64,000 bases of DNA from Sorex araneus (GCF_027595985.1 NC_073306.1:79626977-79690976), one strand, 5' to 3'. Shown: positions 12,076-22,366, counted from the stretch's first letter. Made by a program: numbers and translations. Notes: generated by a model from the letters alone, not told the origin.

Positions 12076-13695
12076 CAAAAGTCCATGGCTTTCCTATATG
12101 CAAATAATGAGAGAGAAGAAAGTGACCTGAGAAAAGCAATCCCGTTCACAATTGTGCCTCAAAAAATCAAGTACCTCGGAATCAGCTTAACAAAGGAGGT
12201 AAAGGACTTGTATAATGAAAACTATAAAACACTACTTCAGGAAATAAAAGAGGACACGAGGAAATGGAAAGACATCCCCTGCTCATGGATTGGAAGAATT
12301 AATATTGTCAAAATGGCAATTCTCCCCAAAGTATTGTACAAATTCAATGCGATCCCTATAGGAATATCCTTGACATTCTTCAAAGAAATGGAGCAAGCGC
12401 TCCTGAAATTCATATGGAACAGTAAGCCCCCACGAATAGCTAAAGCAATCCTTGGGAAAAAGAAAATGGGAGGAATCAACCTCCCCAACTTCCAACTCTA
12501 CTACAAAGCGGTAGTCATTAAAACAGCATGGTATTGGAACAAAGGCAGAGCTGCAGACCAATGGAATAGGGTTGAATACTCTGACATACACCCCAAAATA
12601 TATGATCATCTAATCTTTGATAAGGGAGCAAGAAATGTGAAGTGGAGCAAGGAAAGCATGTTTAACAAATTGTGCTGGCAAAACTGGACGGCTACATGCC
12701 AAAAAATGGGCTTAGACCTCCATCTATCACCATGTACAAAAATCAGATCAAAATGGATTAAAGACCTCAACATCAGACCAGAATCCCTAAGGTACATTGA
12801 AGATAAGGTCGGCAAAACCCTCCACGACATTGAAGCCAAAGGTATCTTCAAAGCTGACATGACACTGGCCAAGCAAGTGAAAACAAAGATAAATAAATGG
12901 GACTATCTCAAACTAAGAAGCTTCTGCAACTCAAAAGAAACAGTGACCAAAATACAAAGACAATCTACAGAATGGGAAAAGATATTTATGCAGTACCCAT
13001 CCAATAAAGGGTTGATAATAAGGATATACAATGCACTGGTTGAACTCCACAAGAAGAAAACTGCCAACCCAATCAAAAAATAGGGTGATGAAATGAACAG
13101 AAACTTTTCCAAAGAAGAAATCCGAATGGCTGAGAGGCACATGAGAAAATGTTCAACATCACTAATTATCAGGAAGATGCAGATCAAAACAACAAGGAGA
13201 TATCATCTCACACCACAGAGACTGGCCCACATCCCAAAAAACAAAAGCAACCGGTGTTGGCGTGGATGTGGGGAGAAAGGAATTCTCCTTCACTGCTGGT
13301 GGGAATGCCGACTGGTTCAGCCCTTTTGGAAAACAATATGGACGATTCTCAAAAAGTTAGAAATTGAGCTCCCATTTGACCCAGCAATACCACTCCTGGG
13401 AATATATCCCGGAGAGGCAAAAAGGTATAGTAGAGATGACATCTGCATTTCCATGTTCATTGCCGCTCTGTTTACAATAGCCACAATATGGAAAAAACCA
13501 GAGTGCCCGAAAACAGATGATTGGCTAAAGAAACTCTGGTATATTTACACAATGGAATACTACGTAGCTGTCAGAAAACATGAAGTCATGAAATTTGCAT
13601 ATAAGTGGATCAACATGGAAAGTATCATGCTGAGTGAAATGAGTCAGAAAGAAAGAGACAGACATAGAAAGATCGCACTCATATGTGGAATATAA
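12076..13695 (+). pseudogene. L1 ORF2p C-terminal part, one in-frame stop
   Basis: One continuous frame broken only by a TAG at 13081-13083. The 332 codons before it match the L1 ORF2 region after the RT palm (words 'IPCSWIGRINIVKMAILPK', 'LPNFQLYYKAVVIKTAWYW', 'DLNIRPESLRYIE'). The 200 codons after it hold the C-terminal cysteine domain, C-x3-C-x7-H-x4-C, at 13255-13308, and end at the usual L1 position. The second L1 in this window has TGG (Trp) at the equivalent of the stop, so this is a G-to-A nonsense change. The missing N-terminus reflects 5' truncation during reverse transcription. Coding role: none expected. Confidence 0.95.
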
Positions 13696-14148
13696 AGTAG
13701 CTGAGAGGTACAAGCTTACAATGTTGTGATTCCTGGCAGACATTTCTCTGGACTTAGTTACTAAAATACTAAAATACAGAAATCCAAAACTACTCTGCTG
13801 CTGGTGCGGCCTCCTGACCTCATATCTCTTCATTCTCAGCAATGGAAAACAAATTACCAAATGCTTTCTTTTCAGCAGATCGACTTTAGGGGGGAAAAAC
13901 TCCAAATCAATAATAGTGAATTTTTTTGTTTAAATATTGAATGTAATCAAAGTAAAGTGAAATTTTCCAGTTACACATGCGGGGTGGGGGGCTGGGGAGG
14001 CGGGGGAAGGGGGGAGGTATATCGTGATTCTTGGTGGTGGAATATGTGCACTGGTGAAGGGATGGGTGTTTGAGCATTGTATAACTGAGACTTTAACCTG
14101 AAAGCTTTGTAACTTTCCACATGGTGAATCAATAAAAGAATTTAAAAA
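12076..14148 (+). mobile_element. 5'-truncated young L1 (ORF2 C-terminus + 3'UTR)
   Basis: About 2.07 kb. It starts just after the reverse-transcriptase domain of ORF2, runs through the ORF2 end at 13695, and has a 450-bp 3'UTR with a G-run cluster (about 13980-14018), a polyadenylation signal 'aataaa' near 14131, and a short A tail. The target site duplicates 14 bp of a SOR SINE (12062-12075 and 14149-14162, one mismatch). The upstream base context T/AAAA is the expected L1 endonuclease nick. The endonuclease and most of the RT are missing, so the copy cannot move itself. Confidence 0.95.
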
Positions 14149-14185
14149 AAAATGCCGGGTGTGACCAAAAACAAAATTAAATTAA
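14149..14185 (+). mobile_element. SOR SINE, 3' remainder after L1 insertion
   Basis: Continues 'aaaatgccgggtgtgacc' and the A-rich tail of the SINE starting at 11923. It is followed by a tetranucleotide repeat that probably grew from the tail. Confidence 0.9.
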
Positions 14186-14197
14186 ATTTTAAAAATT

Positions 14198-14198
<1 letters not shown>

Positions 14199-14266
<68 letters not shown>

Positions 14267-14267
14267 G
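14199..14267. repeat. (GATA)n / (TAGA)n simple repeat
   Basis: About 17 tandem TAGA units, ending in TGGA variants. Confidence 0.98.
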
Positions 14268-14619
14268 GATGGAACTCCGCACCAGGGGTGCCCTTGGGGC
14301 AGATGAGAGCCCTCCCTGCCCCAAGAGACCCAGCCCCTGCAGCCGACCTCCACCCGCTGCCACGCTTCAGGCTGCTTTCCACATGCTCAGGCCAAGCCTC
14401 ACGCATGAGCGACGTCCCATGGAATCAAGGTAATGCGGAACTTTGTGATCTTGGAATCTGGGCTCAACAGGACCTGGAAGCAGAGATCCTCTGCCTACTT
14501 CCCCCAATCTCTCGTGACTCAGGGGTCACATCCATAAGCCACCTCCTGCGGGTGCCAGATAATCTCATCGGCCACTGTCCAGATGAGGAGATGGGTTTCT
14601 GTGTTGGTGTATAGTTCCA
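14268..14619 (-). repeat. GC-rich repeat fragment
   Basis: GC content is well above its surroundings. The reverse complement around 14393-14406 shares 'atgcgtgaggcttg' and neighbouring words with 17182-17195 in the opposite orientation. The two look like fragments of one GC-rich repeat, possibly an L1 5'UTR-type monomer of another class. No gene is seen. Confidence 0.4.
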
Positions 14620-14999
14620 AAGTTTTTCAATATTTTTGTAAAGTTTTTTTAATTATTTTTTTAATCACCGTGAGAACAGTTACAAAGGTTTCCAGTCTAA
14701 GTCTCGGTCATACAATGATCAAACACCCATCCCCTCACCAGTGCACACCCTCCACCACCAAGAACACCAGTATGCCCCTTATCCCACCCCTACCCCCGCC
14801 TATGTGGCAGATGATTTCCACCTTACTCTCTCTTTGCTTTGATCACATTCAATATTTCGACAAAAAACTCACCATTATTATTTGGAATTTCCCCCAACAT
14901 TCAGACCTGTCGAAAAGGCATCATTAGATAATTTGTTTTCTATTGCTAATATGAAGAGCATTTGGGATTTCTGATATTTTAGTAATAAGTCTGGAGGGG

Positions 15000-15143
15000 A
15001 CTCAGACAGTCTCTCACACTGATCATTCCATTCTAGGCCATGAGTCCCAATGTGGAGTTCTTCGGGCGACCTTCTTGGTCCTATCTTGGCATTAAAATCA
15101 CCAAAAATGATCTTGTAGAAGGTGTGGTCTTCTTTATAGAATC
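15000..15143 (-). pseudogene. RTE endonuclease-domain remnant (inverted piece)
   Basis: Minus-strand translation gives an apurinic-type endonuclease core, with 'GDFNAKIG' encoded at 15079-15102 followed by 'PEELHIGTHGLEWND' downstream. GDFN is the conserved Asp/Asn motif of the endonuclease domain of RTE/CR1-type LINEs. A stop codon near the upstream end and loss of the rest of the domain make it non-functional. The inversion relative to the plus-strand piece is direct in the sequence. Confidence 0.85.
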
Positions 15144-15149
15144 AGGGAC

Positions 15150-15454
15150 ACTGATTGCCAAGTGCCCTGTCCTTGTTTGCCAAGACATCAAAAATCAGAT
15201 GGGCTGGACGTGTAATGCAATTCAGAGACGACCGCTGGACTAGAGCTGTTACCGACTGGATTCCACAGGATGTCAAAAGACCGTGCGGCTGCCCACCAGG
15301 CTTCTTCGTTAAAACCCTGAATGAATGGTTTGAGGGTCTTCCTGTTCCTGGAGCGAGCAGATATCATTGGGCTACACTAGCATGCGACAGGGACAAATGG
15401 AGACATTACTGGCGCCCGCTTGAGCAAATCGAAGATCATCGGGAAGACAAGTGA
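15150..15454 (+). pseudogene. RTE ORF2 C-terminal remnant
   Basis: Plus-strand frame with 'IRWAGRVMQF', 'DRWTRAVTDWIP' (15233-15265) and 'DKWRHYWRPLEQI' (15392-15430), stopping at 15452-15454. This order is the region after the reverse transcriptase in RTE-type LINEs. A short deletion is suggested where 'GRPP...W' would normally precede 'FFVKTLNE'. The last 13 codons are what the RTE-tailed SINEs in this window copy in their 3' tails. The central ORF (reverse transcriptase) is absent. Confidence 0.85.
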
Positions 15455-15936
15455 TACAAGTGATACAAATCTGGAGGGATTTCTGCCAAAAACTACTGGG
15501 TTCCGAGATTGTTTTGTGTGCCTCTGGGATCATGCCCATTCAGGTGCCAGGAGCCATTCGTGGGCATCAACTCAGGGCCTCGTTTGGGCGAGGAGAGGGG
15601 CCGGTTCCACCTCCCGTCCTGTGAAGCCCCTTGTGTCATATCACTGCAGTCTCGTAGCTGGATGTCCAATAGGCTCTGAAAAGATGGCAGCCCCAGTGCC
15701 ACTGGGGAGAAAAGGCAGAAGGGACAAACACCTTTCCCCACCCGGGGTGGCATGGCGCTGTTTAATGCTCAGTCCAGATGCATTTCTGCCAAAAGCCACT
15801 GGGTTCTGAGATTGGTTTGTGTGCCTCTGGATCATGGCTGTTCAGGAGCCAGGAGTTGTTTGTGGGCGCCAACTCGGGGCCTCTTCGGGGCAGAGAGAGG
15901 AAGTTTTTCAGTATTTTTAAGAATGGAAATATTGAG

Positions 15937-16129
15937 GGCTGGAGCGATAGCACAGCGGGTAGGGCATTTGCCTTGCACGAGGCCGACCCAGGTTCTAATC
16001 CCAGCATCCCATATGGTCCCCTGAGCACCGCCAGGGGTAATTCCTGAGTGAAAGAGCCAGGAGTAACCCCTGTGCATCGCCGGGTGTGACCCAAAAAAAA
16101 ACAAAAAAAAAAAAAAACCAAAAAAAAAC
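15937..16129 (+). mobile_element. SOR SINE, poly-A class, with 16-bp TSD
   Basis: Full-length, with an A-rich tail broken by C residues. TSD 'gaatggaaatattgag' at 15921-15936 and 16130-16145. It inserted just beside the composite element. Confidence 0.97.
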
Positions 16130-16382
16130 GAATGGAAATATTGAGTAATAAAGATGCTAAGAGTTAAAATAGCATGGCTTACTGGAAAAATAGAAGGAAA
16201 AGGAAAAGAAACTTCCCAACTGGGGAGGACTATGTTAACTATGATGTTTTGGATGAGCTTTTTTTTTTTAATAGGAAAACTGGGTCTTTGTGTTACTTAT
16301 GAATTGGCAAGAATGTTTACAGAAAATTCAGGGCTTATAGAGGGTGGTCTGACTAGCTTTGGGATTACCTGTTTGTTTATAG

Positions 16383-16549
16383 GTTTTTGTTTGTTTGTTT
16401 GTTTGTTTTGGGGATACACCTGCCAGTGCTCAAGGCTCTGCACTTAGGATTCACTCCTGGTATGCTCATGGGACTATATGGGATGGCAGGCACTGAACCT
16501 GGGACAGCCGTGTGCAAGGCAAGCACCCTACCCACTGTACTATCTCTTG
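16383..16549 (-). mobile_element. SOR-type SINE (antisense)
   Basis: A (TTTG)n tail, 'ggctctgcacttagg' body and 'ctacccactgtactatctctt' head complement. Confidence 0.85.
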
Positions 16550-16693
16550 ATAGTATCCTTGAGCAGATACTAAGAGCAGAGACCTAGGTCTGAGATAAAA
16601 TAAATAATAAAGTCTATGATTTGGGGGGCAATTGTTAGCATCCCATTAATTAGAAAGAGCCCAGGAATTTGTAGGAGTGTTAAAAATGTAGGT

Positions 16694-16976
16694 ATCATCA
16701 TCATCATCATCATCATCATCCCATTGATCATCAAATTTCTCGAGTGGTCTCAGTAACGTCTCCATTCATCCTAGCCCTGAGGTTTTAGAAGCTTCTCTCT
16801 ACTCGTTCTTCCCAACAATGCCACATTGGAGGCTCTATCAGGGTCAGGGGAATGAGCCCCAGATTGTTACTGATTTTGGCATATTAAAACACCATGGGGA
16901 CTTTGCGAGGCTCTTCCATGTGGGCAGGAACTCTAGGTAGTTTGCCAGGTTCTCCCAGAGGGAGAAGTAGGTTATA
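16694..16976 (-). mobile_element. Long RTE-tailed SINE variant (antisense) with (ATC)n tail
   Basis: The left end is an (ATC)9 run that is the element's own 3' tail. Next comes the complement of the RTE-derived tail ('cagtaacgtctccattcatcc'). It is longer than the short variant because it includes a segment reading 'gggctaggatgaatgg' on the minus strand, which extends the RTE homology upstream. The tRNA head is lost. Confidence 0.8.
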
Positions 16977-17009
16977 AAATATTGCTTCCGGGAGCTTGCT
17001 TTTAAGTCT

Positions 17010-17400
17010 CTAGATGCTGGCCATTGATGGGATTACATGGCGCCAGGGACAGTCCCTGGGTGTGACCACCTAGCTACTGAGGAATGGGAAATCTGGGCGG
17101 AGGAGGCCCAATCCCAATCTGAGCAGGCTTGGAGGTCTCAGCCCCGGGTCCCACACACCTGGGTTTTTATGCTGGTACCTTCATGCGTGAGGCTTGTCCG
17201 AACATGTGGAGAGGGGTTTTGAGCATGGCTATGGCTAGGCTCCAGAGGTCTTCAGCCGCCGAGAGCTCCGCTCGGGGCGGGGAGGGAAGCTGGAGCCCAT
17301 CCCCTCTGAGAGGTCCTGGGGAAGACAGCCAGGTGCACGGGCAAGAGACTCTGCATCTCTCTCTTCCGGGAGCTTGTAGGACCCAGCCAAAAACAAAGAA
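17010..17400 (+). repeat. GC-rich repeat fragment
   Basis: GC-rich segment with 'ccgccgagagctccgctcgg'. It shares words with 14268-14619 in inverted orientation. It may be an L1 5'UTR-like monomer fragment. No reading frame is recognised. Confidence 0.4.
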
Positions 17401-17492
17401 AGAAACAAACAAAAAGTATAAAATGGGTCAAAAAATAGAACTGCCTACATCAGCTGGCAAGGGGAAATTGAGGCTTCCACTTCAATATCAGA

Positions 17493-17662
17493 AGGATCAG
17501 AGTGTTAGTACAGCAAGTAGGGTGCTTGCCTTGCACACAGCAGACTCATGTTCAATCCATGACACCACATATAGTTCCCTGAGCCCTGTAGGGAGTGAGC
17601 CCTGAAAGCAGAGCCAGTATTAAGCCCTAGTACTGCCAGGTGTAGCCACCAAACCAAAATTA
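17493..17662 (+). mobile_element. SOR-type SINE (diverged)
   Basis: Sense copy: 'agtacagcaagtagggtgc' head, 'tagttccctgagccctg' body, A-rich tail. Confidence 0.8.
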
Positions 17663-17823
17663 AATATATATAATATATAAATATATATTACAGTTTACTT
17701 GAATAAGAAAACCAAGCTTTTCATGAAGAAGGAAATCTCTGTCACTCCCAAAGCCAGAATATAAACAAAAGATTTGAAGACCAAGAGAACAGTGCTGAAA
17801 GATAGTCTCAGGTGGAGAAGGAA

Positions 17824-18336
<513 letters not shown>

Positions 18337-18729
18337 ACATAACCCCCTTCTGACAGCCCAAGATAGACATAGAAACTTCTAGGGCAGCCCAAAGGGCCTC
18401 GGAAGATGTACCCTTAGAAGACAGAAGCTTGACCACTATGCCCTGGCCATGAATGGAATCAATTGTGAAGAAGCTAGAGACCAACACACCTGCTCTTTGA
18501 GGATGTGAAGGGCAGTAAGTACTGGAGCAAATAGGCTGACAAGAAGCTCTGGGACACTGAGATGACGGTACTTCTGACAGACATGATGGAGAGGAGGTGG
18601 ATCTAGCTCTAAACTAGGAAGTTTGGGATGCTGCCAACAAAACTGCCTAACATCCTGCGAGTTAGTCCTACAGATAAATGTTTTTACCGCTGAAAGAAGA
18701 CACATCACAGGGCCTAGTGTTTAAAAGTA

Positions 18730-18866
18730 CACAGAACAGAATTTGGGGGCGTTGGTGAAGAATATTGTACACTGGTGAAGGAACTGGTGTTGGAACAGCA
18801 TAGGCCTGAAATTCAATTATAAATATCTTTATAACTTTGTATTTCATGGTGATTCAATTAAAAAAC
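18730..18866 (+). mobile_element. L1 3'UTR end fragment
   Basis: 'acactggtgaaggaactgg', 'ataactttgtatttc' and 'atggtgattcaattaaaa' match the last 130 bases of the L1 3'UTR at 14040-14140. Confidence 0.75.
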
Positions 18867-18900
18867 TTTACACTCCCCCCTCAACAAAAGTATGCAGAAG

Positions 18901-19085
18901 AGGGGTTGGAATGAGAATACATACAGGGGTAGGGTGTTTGCCTTGCACATGGCCAAACCAGGTTCAACCCATGGCATTTCATATGGTCCCCTGAGCACCA
19001 CCTAGAGTAATTCCTGAGCGCACAGCCAGGAGCCAGGGTAACCCCTGATCATTGCAGTATGTCTCCAAAAACAAAACCAAAAAAG
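18901..19085 (+). mobile_element. SOR SINE, poly-A class
   Basis: Sense copy with 'tatggtcccctgagcacc' and an A-rich tail. The body has a small internal duplication ('ccaggagccagg'). Confidence 0.9.
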
Positions 19086-19199
19086 TACACAGAACATATA
19101 AATAAAGTCCCAAGTACTCTTTTTTTTTCACTTTTAAATGTAGGAGTACTGCTATTTATTCAGCCATTGATTAAGCTGATTGAACTGGGCAAGAACACC

Positions 19200-20751
19200 A
19201 CATTACTTTTTTTTAATCACCGTGAGATACAGTTACAAAGCTTTTATGTTCAAGATTCAGCCATACAATGATTGAACACCCATCCCTCCACCAGTGCACA
19301 CTTCGACCACCAGTGTCCCCAGTATCCCCCCCCCCAATCTCAGTTCTCACCCTGCCTCCATGGCAGACAATTTCCCTGATACTCTCTCTCTACTTTTGGG
19401 CATTATGGTTGTTTTTCTTTTTTGGGGGGGGGGCATTATGTTTTGCTCAAATTTTCCCATCACCATTCAAGCCTACCTTCCAGGGACAGATGCTAAATAA
19501 TTTATTTTCTATTGCTCATTTTGAATATCATGAAAGCTCGAGTGGCCACAATTATAAATGTAAATCTCTATATTGTAAATGGTTGGATTCCAGAGACATA
19601 TCTGTAGGGCACTAATCCATTTGGGATTCAATTGGGCATCTCTGGACCAGGGCAGTTGGTGCACTAAGATGTCCCAGAGGCACATTGTGGGCATTATAAC
19701 CAGGCCGACAAGAGGGTGGGGAGCTGGGGACAGCCCAGCATCTCTGCCACCATGCAGCATGGAGATTTAGTCCTGGAACCCGCATACCTGGGCCTTGCTT
19801 GTGGAAGTTCTTGGTCGCTGGGATCCCATCTGGAGTAGTCAGGGAGACTGCACCTGCTCCATCTGGGGTGCCCAGGTAAAATTGGCTTGGTATGGGGCTC
19901 GGAGAGAACTCTGGCTCTGTGGTGTCTTCCAGGACTCGCTGCTGTGTCTCTGGACCAGGGCTATTGGTGCGCTAAGATGGCGCTTGGAGGCACAATGTGG
20001 GCATGACAGCCAGGCCAACAAGCAAGCGGGCAGAGAGCTGGGGAGGGACAGCCTGGCATCTCTGCCGCCATGCGTCATGGAGATTTAATACTATAACCCG
20101 CATACCTGGGCCATGCTTGTAGAAGCTCTTCGTTGCTGGGTTTCCATCTGGAGTAGGCAGAGAGAGTGCACCTGCTCCATCTGGGGTGCCCTGGTGAAAT
20201 TGGCTCAGTATAAGGCCCAGAGAGAAATCTGGCTCTGTGGTGTCTTCTGGGACTTCCTGCTGTGTCTCTGGCTTTTGATCTCTTTCAAGAGTTATTTATG
20301 GATCTCTGTTTTTTTACAGGGTGGCACTGGAGTTGGTTCATGGGGGTCACTGCCAGTGCTTCCATGTGTGTTGGGAAGTGGGGGGAGGTAGCCCAACCCA
20401 ACTCTGTGAAAGCCTGGAGATTTCAGTCACAAAACCCGCATACCCAAATTTTCAGCTGTTTATATCTTTGGTGAGGTTCATCCTGAGATGGTGAAGTCAG
20501 GCCGGGGGTATGGTGGTGATTTTGGATTGTGGACACAAGCGACTGCTTGGGGCTCTGCTTGGGCAGGTATAGGCCAATCTGCCCTCCTCTGATTTACCCC
20601 AGTCTGTTCAGCTATGCACAGATCTGAGATTAATTGTGGCTTTTGATCTCTTTCTAGATTTATCTATGGGTCTCCGAGATAAGGCCAATAAATGAGTGTA
20701 TATAGCTGAGCTGGAGGTAGTTTGCGGGTGTGATTCCCACATACCTAACTT
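19200..20751 (-). mobile_element. Composite retroposon: monomers + L1 3'UTR (copy 2, left part)
   Basis: T-run at 19207 followed by the complement of an L1 3'UTR (19214-19560), then tandem GC-rich monomers. Unit spacing is about 318 bp, judged by 'gagactgcacctgctcc' at 19844 and its near copy at 20162. A further monomer class has about 368-bp spacing ('gcttttgatctctttc' at 20271 and 20639). Copy 3 is inserted at 20752, and the array seems to continue after 22085. Confidence 0.7.
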
Positions 20752-22072
20752 AAAAAAAAATCTTTTTTACTGAATCACCGTGAGAATAGTTACAAAGCTT
20801 TCAGGTTTAAGTCTCAGTCATACAATGATCAAATACCCATCCCTTCACCAGTGCACATGTTCCACCACCAAGAACCCCAATATCCCCCCCATCTAACCCC
20901 CCACCCTGCCTGTGTGGCAGATGATTTTCACTTTACTCTCTCTTTACTTTGATTAAATTCAATGTTTGGATAGAAAACCCACTATTATTTAGAATTTTCC
21001 CTCAACAATCAGACCTGTCGAAAAGGCATCATTAGATAATTTGTTTTCTATTGCTGATAACGAAGAGCATATGATTTTGGATTTCTGGTAATTTAGTAAT
21101 TAAGTCCAGAGTGATGTCTGCCAGAAGCCACTGGTTTCTGAAATTGGTTTGTGTGTCTCTGGAATCATGGTCATTCAGGAGTGAAGGAGCCGTTTGTGGG
21201 TGGCCGCTTGGGGTCTCGTCTGGGCAGGGAGCAGCACCAGTACCGCCCCCAATCCCTAGATTTCCCAAATGCCCTGCCACTGCAAACTCGTACCTTCGTC
21301 CAATGGGCTCTGAGATGAAGGTCGCCATGCTGCCACCTCATAAAGGAAAGGCCAAGGGACAAAAACCTTTTCCCTCCCGGGGTGGCACAGGCCGTAGCTC
21401 TGTAGCTTAGTTCACAGTCTAGAGGCATTTCTGCAAAAAGACACTGGGTTCCAAAATTGGATTGTGAGCCTCTGGGGCTCTTTCTAAAGTTTTGGGCATT
21501 ATATTTTGCTTGGATATTCAACACCACCATTCAGCCTGCCTTCTAGGGTCAGATGCTAGATCATCTATTTTCCATTGCTCACTTTGTATACCAAGAAAGG
21601 CCATGTGGCCGCATAAGTGGCTTCATGGTTTAATTCCATCTGGATAAGATGGGAAGACTGCACCTCCTCCATCTCCCCCCACTCCCTCGCCCCCGTGTTA
21701 TCGGCTCGGTTGGGGCTCGAAGCATTCTCCAGTGTTGCGTTGCCTGCCAGCCAGGATTCTTCACTGCTGAGTGCGGCAAGATGGCGCCGGGGGGTGGGTT
21801 GAGGGTGTGACTTCTGGGTCAGAGGTGGGCTGGAGGCCGGGATGGAACTTCCTGGTTCCAGTGCCCCCATGCAGTTCAGAGAAATAGTCCTGGTCCCCAC
21901 ATACTGGAGCCATGTTTGTAGAAGTTCATGGTCATCAGGATTTCATCTGGAGAAGGCGGGGAGACTGCACCTCCTCCATCTGGGGCCCCACGGTGTTATT
22001 GCCTCGGTTTGGGGCTCGGAGCATGCTCTGGTGTTGCGTTGCCCGCCAGCCAGGATTCTTCACTGCTGAGTG
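20752..22072 (-). mobile_element. Composite retroposon: monomers + L1 3'UTR (copy 3) with 13-bp TSD
   Basis: On the minus strand: about 1.4 monomers of one class (22072-21635; period about 308 bp by 'agactgcacctcctcc'), a second 3'UTR-like piece (21600-21480), about 1.2 monomers of another class (21480-21113), then an L1 3'UTR (21112-20765). The TSD 'acatacctaactt' lies at 20739-20751 and 22073-22085, so all of this moved as one transcript. The monomer/3'UTR junction matches copy 1. Confidence 0.8.
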
Positions 22073-22085
22073 ACATACCTAACTT

Positions 22086-22366
22086 TTGGCCATTTAGTTT
22101 CTTGGTAAAACTGGTCCCAAATTGTAGGGGTCTGGCCAAAGGCACAGAGGCAATTTTGGCATGTTAGGAAACCTGAAAGCACCACCAGACTGCTGATGCA
22201 CTCGCCCTGCAGGTACAGGATGACCTGTTGGCGGCACCACACCCTCTGTGCAAAGTATTCTTGAGGGAGCTCCCCAACTCCTTCCCCAGAGGCACTCAGT
22301 AACTGCATCTCCTGGGCCTCAAAGATATCTCTATACCACAAGTACACTTGCTTTAAAAACTCATTA
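22086..22366 (-). other. Exon-like open segment upstream of the monomer array
   Basis: The start resembles continuation of copy 2 ('tttggccatttagtttcttgg'). The rest is open for about 90 codons on the minus strand, with a protein-like composition (words 'LWYRDIFEAQEMQLL', 'LPQEYFAQRVWC', 'IWDQFYQETKW'). I do not recognise the protein. It may be a processed-pseudogene piece or host sequence carried with the element, or chance. Confidence 0.3.

Larger units (their letters stand above)
15000..15469 (+). mobile_element. RTE-clade LINE fragment, 5'-inverted
   Basis: Two oppositely oriented pieces of an RTE element: an endonuclease piece on the minus strand (about 15000-15143) and the ORF C-terminus on the plus strand (about 15150-15454). 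The 3' end is a short tandem 'gtgatacaa' repeat, not poly-A. A 9-bp duplication 'tctggaggg' (14990-14998 and 15470-15478) bounds the unit, so it is one 5'-inverted insertion, the pattern known as twin priming in L1. The inserted host is the L1-3'UTR/monomer composite. Confidence 0.85.
14638..15900 (-). mobile_element. Composite retroposon: GC-rich monomers fused to L1 3'UTR (copy 1)
   Basis: On the minus strand: part of a monomer (15900-15781), a full monomer of about 300 bp (15780-15479), then an L1 3'UTR (14999-14650) and an A-rich tail. The target duplication 'aagtttttcaatattttt' at 14620-14637 recurs at 15901-15918 with one mismatch, so the whole unit arrived as one insertion. The monomer-to-3'UTR junction ('tctgcca') is the same as in the copy at 20752-22072. 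An RTE fragment (15000-15469) was inserted later near this junction. It resembles SVA or monomer-bearing L1 logic, with no ORF. Confidence 0.8.

Noticed and set aside
14268..14619. CpG island promoter
   Set aside because: GC-rich but short, and it matches another fragment in inverted orientation, which suggests a repeat.
15040..15243. 67-codon plus-strand frame starting MSPNVEFF
   Set aside because: It is the shadow of the inverted RTE endonuclease piece on the minus strand, running into the sense C-terminal piece.
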